A stretch of DNA of 13,604 nt from Candidatus Poseidoniaceae archaeon (GTDB lineage: Archaea; Thermoplasmatota; Poseidoniia; Poseidoniales; Poseidoniaceae). This document shows, piece after piece, positions 6,512 to 13,513 of this stretch. Where the stretch lies: NCBI GenBank assembly GCA_022425185.1, contig JAKMFY010000100.1, forward strand, positions 1 through 13,604, in the 5' to 3' direction. Every line of letters starts with the position of its first letter. Within the stretch, counting starts at the first letter, position 1. Below the pieces are notes generated by a model. The model searched no databases, was not told the origin of the DNA, and saw only the letters and a program-made list of their open reading frames with translations. Position numbers and translations under genes: made by a program.

Positions 6512-7161
6512 AGAATCCCCATCCATTTATGAGTTTGAAGAGATAGTCTCCATTCAGGATTCTTCTTCACTACATTTTCGGTAATTTGGAAGGATTTTCC
6601 ATTTTCTTCAATGGAATCAGTATCGATGTAGCATGGTTGTAAGAACAAATTGTCAAAGCCTTGCTTTAGATGATCATACATTGAGAGATCCTGTCCACAG
6701 TAGACAACTTTCATTTCGTCACCATTTCTTTGCCTTATTGCAACATTGGGATACATTTGATCTTTAGGAGATATGCAAATCCAATCAAGTAATCCATCTG
6801 GGATTTCTATTGTACCGTTGCTTTCCACAGCCAAATTAAATCCCCTACGTTTCAATAAGCGGTGTAATGGCCACAAATCCTGAAGCATAGGTTCGCCTCC
6901 TGTGAATATTATTCGCTTGCAATCATATTTCATCACTTCAGCAAGAATGTCAATAGAAGTCATATTTTCATGAGTATCAAAATCTGTATCGCACCAAGAG
7001 CAACGTAGATTGCAAGAACCAAAGCGAATGAATACATGTGGTATACCTGCATGATACCCTTCTCCTTGGACTGAATGAAAAATTTCTACAATAGGATATT
7101 CTTTTGCTAAATCAGAAGGATCGTCCAACACTTCTTGTCCAGATAAAGAACATTGTTGCAT
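6508..7161 (-). CDS. queE: 7-carboxy-7-deazaguanine synthase QueE (radical SAM)
   Basis: QueE is a radical SAM enzyme that contracts 6-carboxy-tetrahydropterin to 7-carboxy-7-deazaguanine, the third step to preQ0. The 217-aa protein has the substrate/SAM segment IFHSVQGEGYHAGIPHVFIR (27-46), the [4Fe-4S] motif Cys50-x3-Cys54-x2-Cys57 followed by DTDFDTH, the SAM-binding IIFTGGEPMLQ segment, VESNGT, CISPKD and a C-terminal LSLQTHKWMGI, all characteristic of the family. The ATG is 4 nt downstream of the FolE stop with GAGATGATT upstream, and its TGA overlaps the QueC ATG. The first 20 residues are a short extension before the conserved core. Confidence 0.95.
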   Translation of the reverse strand: MQQCSLSGQEVLDDPSDLAKEYPIVEIFHSVQGEGYHAGIPHVFIRFGSCNLRCSWCDTDFDTHENMTSIDILAEVMKYDCKRIIFTGGEPMLQDLWPLHRLLKRRGFNLAVESNGTIEIPDGLLDWICISPKDQMYPNVAIRQRNGDEMKVVYCGQDLSMYDHLKQGFDNLFLQPCYIDTDSIEENGKSFQITENVVKKNPEWRLSLQTHKWMGIL

Positions 7162-7165
7162 AGAA

Positions 7166-7738
7166 TCATCTCTGATTAGAATTCGAAATAAGTTGCATTA
7201 GTTCGCTGCGAGCTTCTTGCTTATCAAAGAATACGCCCCTCATAGAACTCGTTGTCATGATTGCATTTTGTTTCTTAACGCCTCTACAACGCATACAACC
7301 ATGTGCAGCCTGAATGATTACTGCGGCTCCGAGTGGCGAGAGGTTTTCAACCAAATCATTTGCAATCCCGTTAGTAATTCGCTCTTGATTTTGTAATCTC
7401 AATGCATGATGTTCAACTATCCTTGCGAGTTTGGAAATACCTACAATTCGGTCTACTGGGATGTATGCTACGTGTGCTTTACCAGAAAATGGTTGGAGGT
7501 GATGCTCACATGTAGAATGAAATTCAATATTACTCAGCAACACAATACCATCATACCCCTCAGCGTTGAATGTTGCTTCAAGAATATCCTTTGGATTGGT
7601 TTTGTATCCACTGAAAATTTCATCCCATGAATCGATTACCCGCTCTGGTGTTCGCATCAATCCTTCCCTTTTGGAATCTGTTTCCAGATAACTGAGTAAT
7701 GTGTGTACAGCTTCTTCTGCTTGCTTTCTTGTCGTCAA
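7166..7738 (-). CDS. folE: GTP cyclohydrolase I, type IA (FolE)
   Basis: FolE opens the GTP ring to give dihydroneopterin triphosphate, the first step here toward preQ0. The product has the EGLMRTPERVIDSWDEIFSG segment, zinc ligands in FHSTCEHH (Cys77, His80) and HGCMRCRGV (Cys148), PFSGKAHVAYIP, the VGISKLARIVEHHALRLQNQ block and the terminal MTTSSMRG signature. This is the bacterial/eukaryotic type IA enzyme rather than the MptA/FolE2-like type IB common in archaea. A TTG at 7738 is preferred as start because GGTGA sits 5 nt upstream, matching the spacing of other genes here; the longer frame begins at a GTG at 7747 that lies inside that site. It starts directly after the ribbon-helix-helix gene, implying translational coupling. 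Confidence 0.93.
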   Translation of the reverse strand: MTTRKQAEEAVHTLLSYLETDSKREGLMRTPERVIDSWDEIFSGYKTNPKDILEATFNAEGYDGIVLLSNIEFHSTCEHHLQPFSGKAHVAYIPVDRIVGISKLARIVEHHALRLQNQERITNGIANDLVENLSPLGAAVIIQAAHGCMRCRGVKKQNAIMTTSSMRGVFFDKQEARSELMQLISNSNQR

Positions 7739-7739
7739 A

Positions 7740-7913
7740 TCATTCACCTTCTAATCTTCCTTGTCTCTTGTCTATCGTATCTAATTGATCGAGTAATTTC
7801 CTACAGGCTGAACGTATGGCATCCGCTACACTGATGAATTTCTTTTCATCACCAACATGGTTTTTCAAGTCATTTAACAATTCACTCGGCATGTCTAAAC
7901 TGACCTTAGGCAT
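7740..7913 (-). CDS. Ribbon-helix-helix (CopG/Arc-type) DNA-binding protein, 57 aa
   Basis: This small gene encodes a 57-residue protein with a classic ribbon-helix-helix layout: an N-terminal strand MPKVSLDMP, helix A (SELLNDLKNHV, about 10-20), a turn (GDEKK) and helix B (ISVADAIRSACRKLLDQLD, about 27-45), then a short charged tail. The S-x-A-DAIR pattern is typical of RHH repressors and antitoxins, which bind palindromic operators as dimers. Its ATG follows a TATA-like box by about 20-25 nt, suggesting a leaderless or near-leaderless message. The stop lies against the FolE start, so it heads the preQ0 operon. No toxin gene adjoins it, which favours a transcriptional regulator over an antitoxin. 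The target is inferred to be its own promoter. Confidence 0.85.
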   Translation of the reverse strand: MPKVSLDMPSELLNDLKNHVGDEKKFISVADAIRSACRKLLDQLDTIDKRQGRLEGE

Positions 7914-7923
7914 AGCCTACCCA

Positions 7924-7933
7924 TCGTATACGA
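7924..7933. promoter_or_regulatory. Perfect 10-bp palindrome, candidate RHH operator
   Basis: TCGTATACGA is a perfect palindrome placed between the TATA-like box and the start codon of the RHH gene, overlapping the expected transcription start region. A dimeric RHH protein bound there would block transcription. That it is the operator is inference. Confidence 0.45.
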
Positions 7934-7940
7934 ATATAAG
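7933..7940 (-). promoter_or_regulatory. Archaeal TATA-like box for the RHH-folE-que operon
   Basis: CTTATATT on the minus strand lies in the 34-nt gap between the ABC permease stop and the RHH start, with its centre about 23 nt before the ATG. This resembles archaeal box A and predicts a start of transcription at or very near the start codon. It is the only plausible internal promoter seen in the long minus-strand run. Confidence 0.55.
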
Positions 7941-7947
7941 AAGAATA

Positions 7948-9168
7948 CTATGACCTAGACGTAACAATATCTTCCCTTGAAAATTGTTTAGCAGCGTATC
8001 GAATAGTCAAGAAAGAAACAAAGATAGAGACACCTATCCAAATTATGACGTGTTCAAGGATGATTCTATCGAGAAGCAATTCTCGTAGGGCTAGTAGGAC
8101 ATTCACAAAGGGTATGGCAAACCAAAATGATTCTACATCATCCAAATTAATGAACTGTGTGAGTAAAATTGGTACGATCATAGCCAAGGTAATTGGTGTA
8201 AGTACAGTACCTGCCTCCTTGACTGATTTAGACCTCATTGCTAAAGCAAGATAGAGTGCTACAATCATTGTTCCATAGAGACCCACTGCTAACGTTAACA
8301 AGAGGACAGAACCGATACTTATGCTTGGCACATTGACTAAATCCTCGGCTAAGAATGCAATTCCGAACAGTAATCCAGCAACTTGTAATGCAACCCCTAC
8401 TCCAGTAATTGTAACGACAGCTAACCATTTACCCATCAATAATTCTGAACGAGATAATGGAAGACTCAACAGAGACTCAAGTGTCCCCCGTTCTCTTTCT
8501 CCAACCGTCATGTCGATTGCAGGTTGTACCGCAGCGGAGGCAGTCCATAACGCCAAAACGAATGGGATGAATAACGACAAGAGCATTCCTGCTTGTTCTC
8601 CTTTAGTTGCCACATCCGCATCTGCAATAATTCCGTCCCATCGTAAAGGATTTAATGTAGAATCAGGATCTAAGCCTCCTGCTTCAATTCGCTCGATTGT
8701 CTCATTGGTTTCCCATGTATTTAGGACATCAAGGATTCGGTTTCTTGCCTCTGTCGATTGTTCAGATGTGGAAAGGTATAGTACGGAATAGAACCATGTA
8801 TCGTTTCTCTGTTCGAGTCTTAATATGGCATCGAATTCATAAGAACGTAGGATTGAAGAATCATTCATAGAATCAGATAGACTTTTGAGTCCATTAGGCA
8901 ATGGGTCAATTGAAATTGTCATATTGCTCTGATTCAGCCCCAATAAAATCTCTTCATCGATATAATCTGATTGAACTAGTATATCGACTTCCAATTCTTG
9001 TAATTCTTGTGCTTCGTTTTGCATGACAAGAGGGAACGCAATAAAGAGGAGTGGGAAAAGCATTAATGGAACAAGAATCAATGCTACAATAGTACGCCAG
9101 TCGCGTACGAATTCCATGATTTCTTTCTTTGCTACAATACGCATTTGTGCAAATCGGACCTTACTCAT
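7948..9168 (-). CDS. ABC-2 type exporter permease (NatB-like)
   Basis: The roughly 406-aa product is an ABC-2 permease resembling NatB of sodium exporters. It starts with a basic cytoplasmic segment (MSKVRFAQMRIVAKKEIMEF), then a first membrane helix (about 27-49, VALILVPLMLFPLLFIAFPL), a roughly 140-residue extracytoplasmic region, and a C-terminal bundle of about five helices. The diagnostic coupling segment DMTVGERERGTLESLLSLPL, followed by SRSELLMGKWLA, precedes the second helix pair. ATG 9168 is chosen because GGTGA lies 6 nt upstream; an ATG at 9174 is in frame but too close to that site. It overlaps the ATPase end by 8 nt, so the two form one transporter. The substrate cannot be told from sequence; Na+ efflux is only the best-known function of the family. 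Confidence 0.88.
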   Translation of the reverse strand: MSKVRFAQMRIVAKKEIMEFVRDWRTIVALILVPLMLFPLLFIAFPLVMQNEAQELQELEVDILVQSDYIDEEILLGLNQSNMTISIDPLPNGLKSLSDSMNDSSILRSYEFDAILRLEQRNDTWFYSVLYLSTSEQSTEARNRILDVLNTWETNETIERIEAGGLDPDSTLNPLRWDGIIADADVATKGEQAGMLLSLFIPFVLALWTASAAVQPAIDMTVGERERGTLESLLSLPLSRSELLMGKWLAVVTITGVGVALQVAGLLFGIAFLAEDLVNVPSISIGSVLLLTLAVGLYGTMIVALYLALAMRSKSVKEAGTVLTPITLAMIVPILLTQFINLDDVESFWFAIPFVNVLLALRELLLDRIILEHVIIWIGVSIFVSFLTIRYAAKQFSREDIVTSRS

Positions 9169-9985
9169 CTTCATTCACCCCGTATTGATGATTTCGTGTA
9201 AATAATCGGCGCCATAACAATGCAAACTTCGATGTTTGAATCGTATCTTCTTGACGCGGACGGGCAACTTCTGTTGTAAGGGAAACATAAGCTTCTTCAA
9301 GAGAATTCGTATTTGTGTATTGAAGCAATTCTTCTGGCGTTCCATCTGCACGGATGGTTCCATTGTGAACGATGATAATCCGATCACATACTTGTTCGGC
9401 CTCTGCTAAATGATGGGTTGAATAGATAACAGTCCCTCCTTCATCTTTGAGTTTCTGAACTAATTTTCTAACGATTCGGGCGGATGTCACATCTAATCCT
9501 GCTGTAGGTTCGTCCAACAATAGAATGCTTGGACCATGTGCTAAGGCTCTTAGTAATGCAGTTTTTTGACGCATACCTCTAGAGAAACCTTCTGTATACC
9601 GATGAAGGCTTTCCTGCATATCTAGCAATTCAGCAAATCGTATTGTTCTAGACCATGCTAGCGAATCTTCAACTCCATGAATCCTACTGTGGAATCGAAT
9701 ATTTTCCCATGCAGTTAGTTTGGAATACAATCCTGTTGATTCAGGGACTACACCCAATACTGATCGCATCTGGTCCACATTTTGTCCATCTTGAAGATGA
9801 ACTCTCCCTTTCGTTGGCTTGTAGATACCAGCCATCATTCGTAACAATGTTGTTTTTCCAGCACCATTGCCCCCAACCAAACCGACGATGGATTTGTTTT
9901 GGATGTTCAATGAAACATGTTCTATGGCATGAACATCCCCGAAAGATTTACTCACATCAGTGAGGTTAAGGAGATATTCGCTCAT
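9161..9985 (-). CDS. ABC transporter ATP-binding protein (NatA-like)
   Basis: The 274-aa protein is the ATPase partner of the downstream permease. It has Walker A GGNGAGKTTL (38-47), a Q-loop region VVPESTGLYSKLTAWENI in which Glu replaces the usual Gln, as is frequent in NatA-type ATPases, signature FSRGMRQKTALLRAL (134-148), Walker B ILLLDEP (154-160) with D-loop AGLD, and H-loop STHHLAEAE near 190. A C-terminal tail of about 50 residues follows. ATG 9985 is preferred over the upstream ATG at 10021, which lies inside the preceding gene, because GAGGG precedes it and MSEYLLNLTDVSKSF is a normal N-terminus. It sits 13 nt downstream of an unrecognised helical protein and probably belongs to the same transcript. 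Confidence 0.93.
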   Translation of the reverse strand: MSEYLLNLTDVSKSFGDVHAIEHVSLNIQNKSIVGLVGGNGAGKTTLLRMMAGIYKPTKGRVHLQDGQNVDQMRSVLGVVPESTGLYSKLTAWENIRFHSRIHGVEDSLAWSRTIRFAELLDMQESLHRYTEGFSRGMRQKTALLRALAHGPSILLLDEPTAGLDVTSARIVRKLVQKLKDEGGTVIYSTHHLAEAEQVCDRIIIVHNGTIRADGTPEELLQYTNTNSLEEAYVSLTTEVARPRQEDTIQTSKFALLWRRLFTRNHQYGVNEDE

Positions 9986-9998
9986 ATTGAACCCTCGA

Positions 9999-10337
9999 TT
10001 ACGAGGCTCTTCCGTTCTCAATAGCTACGTCTAAACCAGGATGTTTTTCCTCGAGGCGTTTTGCTCTTGCAAGCGTGTTTCGCAATTCTTGTTGAATTTC
10101 TTGCTGTGGTATTCCCATCTCAACAAGGTTCCCGATGAGAGTGAAAGCACCTTGAATTGCCCCTGCGTCAAGGAATGCATCATTCGTTATTTCCCCATGG
10201 ACTCGAAGAATTTCCAATCGGCTAGCAATGAATTCTGCTTCTTCACGAATTCTTGGACCTGCGATATGCGGCAAGGCTATCAAATGGTCAATACAACTTC
10301 TCATCGTTTTAGGGCTGTCGTGAATGACTAAGAGCAT
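9999..10337 (-). CDS. Unrecognised helical protein, 112 aa
   Basis: I do not recognise this protein. It appears entirely alpha-helical, with repeated amphipathic stretches (CIDHLIALPHIAGPRIREEA, ASRLEILRVHGEITNDAFLD, FTLIGNLVEMG, QQEIQQELRNTLARAKRLEE) and no membrane segment, cysteine motif or nucleotide-binding loop. The ATG at 10337 lies 17 nt after the epimerase stop; an internal ATG at 10304 is an alternative. It sits between methylmalonyl-CoA epimerase and the ABC ATPase, all on one strand with short gaps, so it is probably a real cotranscribed gene. It is not the G-protein chaperone MeaB that often accompanies the mutase: it is far too short and has no P-loop. Confidence 0.7.
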   Translation of the reverse strand: MLLVIHDSPKTMRSCIDHLIALPHIAGPRIREEAEFIASRLEILRVHGEITNDAFLDAGAIQGAFTLIGNLVEMGIPQQEIQQELRNTLARAKRLEEKHPGLDVAIENGRAS

Positions 10338-10354
10338 TATGCTTGAACTTCCTC

Positions 10355-10774
10355 TTATCTTTGTTTTAGTTCGACTAAAACACCACCTGTACTTTTCGGA
10401 TGTACAAAGGCAATTATGGAATCGTGCGCTCCCTTTCTCGGAATTTGATCAATCATTTTTATTCCATTTTTGATAAGGTGGGTAATCATGAGTTCTAAAT
10501 TATCTACTGACAAACAAAGTTGTTGAATTCCTTCTCCGCGCTTTGCTAGAAATTTTCCTATAGGCGTGTCTGGCCCAGACGGTTCCAATAATTCGATGTT
10601 AGGCCCCTTGGTTTCGGATGAAGATAATGGAAAAAATCTGGTTGTTACGCCTTGGTCTTCTACAAAGTCATCTAATCCTTGAGCCTCAAGTCCTAAAATG
10701 GTCCAAAATTTACTTCCTTCTTCCAATGTGTTCGTTGCAATACCGATGTGATCAATTTCAATTCTTTGTTTCAT
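10355..10774 (-). CDS. mce: Methylmalonyl-CoA epimerase (VOC fold)
   Basis: This enzyme interconverts the (S) and (R) epimers of methylmalonyl-CoA, feeding the mutase encoded just upstream. The 139-aa protein is a vicinal-oxygen-chelate protein with IDHIGIATNTLEEGSKFW at the start (metal ligand-type His9), IELLEP (60-65), TPIGKFLAKRGEGI (70-83), HDSIIAFVHPKSTGGVLVEL (117-136) with a terminal metal ligand-type Glu135. At residues 84-85 it has Gln-Gln where epimerases normally have His-His, one of which binds the metal. ATG 10774 is chosen because AGGTGA lies 5 nt upstream; a GTG at 10783 is in frame. The ribosome binding site overlaps the mutase stop codon, so the two are cotranslated. Confidence 0.92.
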   Translation of the reverse strand: MKQRIEIDHIGIATNTLEEGSKFWTILGLEAQGLDDFVEDQGVTTRFFPLSSSETKGPNIELLEPSGPDTPIGKFLAKRGEGIQQLCLSVDNLELMITHLIKNGIKMIDQIPRKGAHDSIIAFVHPKSTGGVLVELKQR

Positions 10775-10783
10775 ATGAATCAC

Positions 10784-12358
10784 CTAAAAGCCACTGGGGG
10801 CCATGTACGTTCCAAATACATCCTTCATTGCTCTCATTATTTCGCCCAAAGTCGCATCTAATTTAACAGCTTGAATAACCAGCGGGAATAGATTCTCATC
10901 AGTTGAACAAGCTTCTGTGATCGATGTTAATATCGTACGAACATCTTCTGAATTTCTTGAATTCCTATTTGCTGTAAGTCTATGATGCTGCTGTTCGGTA
11001 ACTTTGGGGTTTAGTTTCATAGGTTGTACTTTGATGTCTTCCTGAAGTACTCCATGATTGACCCCCACAATTTTCCTTGAATTTTTTTCTATCTCATTGA
11101 AATATCTGTAGGCAGTAGTATGAATTTCTTGTTGCTGATATCCTTGTTCTATTGCTGACATCGAGCCCCCGAGAGATTCGATTTTGAGTATTTCATTCAT
11201 CGTTTGAGCATAAATCTCATCTGTGAGGTTTTCGATATGATAGGAGCCAGCAAATGGGTCGACAACGTCTGCGACGCCTGACTCTTCAGCAATAATTTGT
11301 TGTGTCCTCAATGCAACAGTGGCACTTTTTTCTGTTGGTAATCCTAGGGCCTCATCGTAACTATTTGTATGGAGGCTTTGAGTACCACCGCAAACTGCTG
11401 CCAACGCTTGGATTGTTACTCTACTAATATTATTCAGTGGTTGTTGTGCTGTTAATGATACCCCTGCGACTTGGGTATGGAATCTTAACATAGATGAACG
11501 TGGATTTTTTGGATTATATCTCTCAGTCATAAGATCATACCAAAGACGTCTTGCTGCCCTGAATTTTGATACTTCTTCTAAGAAATCATTGTGGCAATTA
11601 AAGAAAAATGAGAGCCTAGGGGCAAATTGGTCGATATCTAATCCTTTTTCAATTGCGGATTCAACATAAGCTAAGGCGTTGGATATTGTAAAGGCTAATT
11701 CTTGGACTGCAGTAGATCCAGCTTCACGTATATGATACCCAGATATTGAAATGGTGTTCCACTTAGGAATCTGCTCTGAGCAATATTCGAAGATATCCGT
11801 AATCAATCTCATCGATGGTCCTGGCGGAAATACATATGTGCCTCTGGCAATATACTCTTTGAGAATATCGTTTTGAATGGTGCCAGAAATTTGGTCCATT
11901 GAAACGCCCTGTTCTTCTGCTACGACTGCATACATTGCCAGTAAAATCATTGCTGGAGCATTGATTGTCATGGAAGTCGATACTTTATCGAGCGGTATTC
12001 CAGCCAACAATTCACGCATATCCTCAAGGGTTGATATCGATACGCCAACCTTTCCAACTTCACCTTCAGATAAAGGGTCGTCTGCATCTAATCCTAATTG
12101 AGTTGGTAAATCAAATGCCACTGAAAGTCCTTTTTGACCTCGATCAAGGAGGAGACGAAAACGCTCATTTGTTTCTTTAGCCGAAGAAAATCCAGCATAT
12201 TGCCTCATGGTCCATAGACGTGTTTTGTACATGTGTTCGTGAATGCCACGGGTGTAGGGTGGTTTTCCAGGAATCTCACCTTCAATATTGCCAATGTGAT
12301 ATGATGGAACCGGTATGCCGCCCAATGTTTCCCACTTGTCTTTACGAAATGCCACCAT
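10784..12358 (-). CDS. mcmA: Methylmalonyl-CoA mutase, catalytic (large) subunit
   Basis: This B12 enzyme's TIM-barrel subunit rearranges (R)-methylmalonyl-CoA to succinyl-CoA. The 524-aa product shows YTRGIHEHMYKTRLWTMRQY followed by AGFSSAKETN, GQKGLSVAFDLPTQLGLDAD, AGTIQNDILKEY-type and SISGYHIREAG motifs, and QSLHTNSYDEALGLPT. By alignment to the remembered Propionibacterium sequence, substrate-specificity Tyr54 (Tyr89) and Arg172 (Arg207) and active-site His209 (His244) are all kept; isobutyryl-CoA mutases have Phe and Gln at the first two. The chain ends without a DxHxxG cobalamin-binding domain, so a separate small subunit is needed, as in other archaea; none lies in this window. GGTGA is 3 nt before the ATG. 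The epimerase follows directly, so the pair supports propionyl-CoA use. Confidence 0.96.
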   Translation of the reverse strand: MVAFRKDKWETLGGIPVPSYHIGNIEGEIPGKPPYTRGIHEHMYKTRLWTMRQYAGFSSAKETNERFRLLLDRGQKGLSVAFDLPTQLGLDADDPLSEGEVGKVGVSISTLEDMRELLAGIPLDKVSTSMTINAPAMILLAMYAVVAEEQGVSMDQISGTIQNDILKEYIARGTYVFPPGPSMRLITDIFEYCSEQIPKWNTISISGYHIREAGSTAVQELAFTISNALAYVESAIEKGLDIDQFAPRLSFFFNCHNDFLEEVSKFRAARRLWYDLMTERYNPKNPRSSMLRFHTQVAGVSLTAQQPLNNISRVTIQALAAVCGGTQSLHTNSYDEALGLPTEKSATVALRTQQIIAEESGVADVVDPFAGSYHIENLTDEIYAQTMNEILKIESLGGSMSAIEQGYQQQEIHTTAYRYFNEIEKNSRKIVGVNHGVLQEDIKVQPMKLNPKVTEQQHHRLTANRNSRNSEDVRTILTSITEACSTDENLFPLVIQAVKLDATLGEIMRAMKDVFGTYMAPSGF

Positions 12359-12402
12359 GAATCACCCACGACGAGGCAATTCATCAATCCTCGCTTTCAA
12401 GT

Positions 12403-12876
12403 TCAATGTTCGTGTCCACCAGGGCCGTGTGCATGGCCATGAGAGAGTTCTTCTTGCGATGCAGGTCTCACATCAACAACTTCGACACTAAATTCAAGGG
12501 TTTCTCCAGCAAGTTTGTGATTAAAATCCACTGTGATGGTATCCCCATCTACGGCAGTCACATTGAATGGTCCAACATCGGACATGAGTGTCATACCGAC
12601 TTCAGGTTCAATATCTCCGAACATATCCTTGGGAATTGTTTGAATTGCTTCTTCCATCTTTTGGCCGTAGGCTCTATCTGGCTCCAAAGTAAATGTTCTA
12701 CGTTCACCCTTTTTTGCGCCCATTAGTTCTTCTTCGAAACCTGGAATCATTTGCTTGTGGCCTACTAAAAATGTAAGTGGATCTCGTCCTTCACTGGAAT
12801 CAAAAACTTCTCCTGATCCCGGTAGTGTTCCTGTATAATGGACTGTTGCTACTGCGTTTGCTTCTACTACTGACAT
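12403..12876 (-). CDS. slyD: SlyD-like FKBP-type peptidyl-prolyl isomerase
   Basis: The 157-aa protein is an FKBP prolyl isomerase/chaperone of the SlyD kind. The FKBP core is at 1-68 (VHYTGTLPGSGEVFDSS, PLTFLVGHKQMIPGFEEELM, KKGERRTFTL) and resumes at about 121-140; between them an insert-in-flap chaperone domain occupies about 70-120 and ends in the typical VDFNHKLAGETLEF. The C-terminus is a short His-rich tail (HGHAHGPGGHEH, five His) that resembles the nickel-binding tail of bacterial SlyD. It starts 4 nt after the stop of the basic protein upstream and ends 44 nt before the mutase, a gap in which I see only the mutase ribosome binding site. A cytoplasmic folding role is inferred. Confidence 0.93.
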   Translation of the reverse strand: MSVVEANAVATVHYTGTLPGSGEVFDSSEGRDPLTFLVGHKQMIPGFEEELMGAKKGERRTFTLEPDRAYGQKMEEAIQTIPKDMFGDIEPEVGMTLMSDVGPFNVTAVDGDTITVDFNHKLAGETLEFSVEVVDVRPASQEELSHGHAHGPGGHEH

Positions 12877-12880
12877 GATA

Positions 12881-13489
12881 TCATCTTCTTGTTGTGAGGG
12901 CCCTAACGAGGGTTGTTAGTCGTTCCGCTACTTCTTTGGATATTATGAGTTCTTCTTCCTTAGTCGAGATGAATGCATACGTTTCTTCGACGCCCATTCG
13001 TTCTCCTTTAGCCCAAATTTGGCCCAATAAATTTGATCGGTGTTCTTCTGCAACGGTTTCGTCCTCAAGGATATCTTTGGCCGCATACTTGTACTCATTG
13101 TACTTTTGTCTGTTGAGTTTCTTTACTTTGGGTTGGCGTCCGCCACGACCATCGTCATGCCTTCTTCTCCTCTTGCCAAATCTCTCAGGCTTTTTGACCT
13201 TGGTAGTGATTTGCTTGAACACATTCTTTTGAGATGTCGCTTCGATTTCACTTTCTGCTTGTGGGACAATCGGAGATTCAGGTATTGAGACTGAAACCGT
13301 TTCTGTGGTAATCGTTGGCGCCTGTGCAGCAGGAGCTGCTTTAGGAGTAGACGGTTCCAATATGGATTCAGTCTTTTTGATTGACTCTTGAGACTGCTTT
13401 CTTAATTCGGCTAATCGATCCGCTCTCGATTGGTTTTTCACAGCAGATTGTTGAGTTGAGACTGGATTAACTTGTTCCGCACCAACCAA
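12881..13489 (-). CDS. Unrecognised basic protein with low-complexity N-terminus
   Basis: I do not recognise this protein (202 aa from the TTG at 13489). It has three zones: a charged helical start (SRADRLAELRKQSQESIKKT, 21-40), a low-complexity Pro/Ala/Thr/Ser linker (about 45-85), and a basic patch KKPERFGKRRRRHDDGRGGR (99-118) leading into a compact C-terminal domain (about 123-200; LNRQKYNEYKYAAKDILEDE, then EEHRSNLLGQIWAKGERMGV). The basic/RG-rich patch suggests nucleic acid binding. The TTG start is poor: no ribosome binding site is visible, and the frame stays open further upstream to a TAG at 13514-13516, beyond which the same frame continues from an ATG at 13576. The true N-terminus is therefore uncertain. 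Its TGA lies 4 nt before the FKBP gene. Confidence 0.68.
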   Translation of the reverse strand: MVGAEQVNPVSTQQSAVKNQSRADRLAELRKQSQESIKKTESILEPSTPKAAPAAQAPTITTETVSVSIPESPIVPQAESEIEATSQKNVFKQITTKVKKPERFGKRRRRHDDGRGGRQPKVKKLNRQKYNEYKYAAKDILEDETVAEEHRSNLLGQIWAKGERMGVEETYAFISTKEEELIISKEVAERLTTLVRALTTRR

Positions 13490-13513
13490 TGGTTTCGCTT
13501 GAGAGGAGGCTTG

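Noticed and set aside
7740..7913. RHH gene as antitoxin of a toxin-antitoxin pair
   Set aside because: No toxin-sized partner is adjacent; the neighbours are folE and an ABC permease.
7914..7947. preQ1-type riboswitch ahead of the preQ0 operon
   Set aside because: The gap is only 34 nt and is taken up by a TATA-like box and a 10-bp palindrome, leaving no room for an aptamer, and the message is probably leaderless.
8321..8791. Long open frame (156 codons) on the plus strand opposite the ABC permease
   Set aside because: It is Ser/Thr/Asn-rich with no domain pattern and lies fully antisense to a well-supported permease; a shadow frame.
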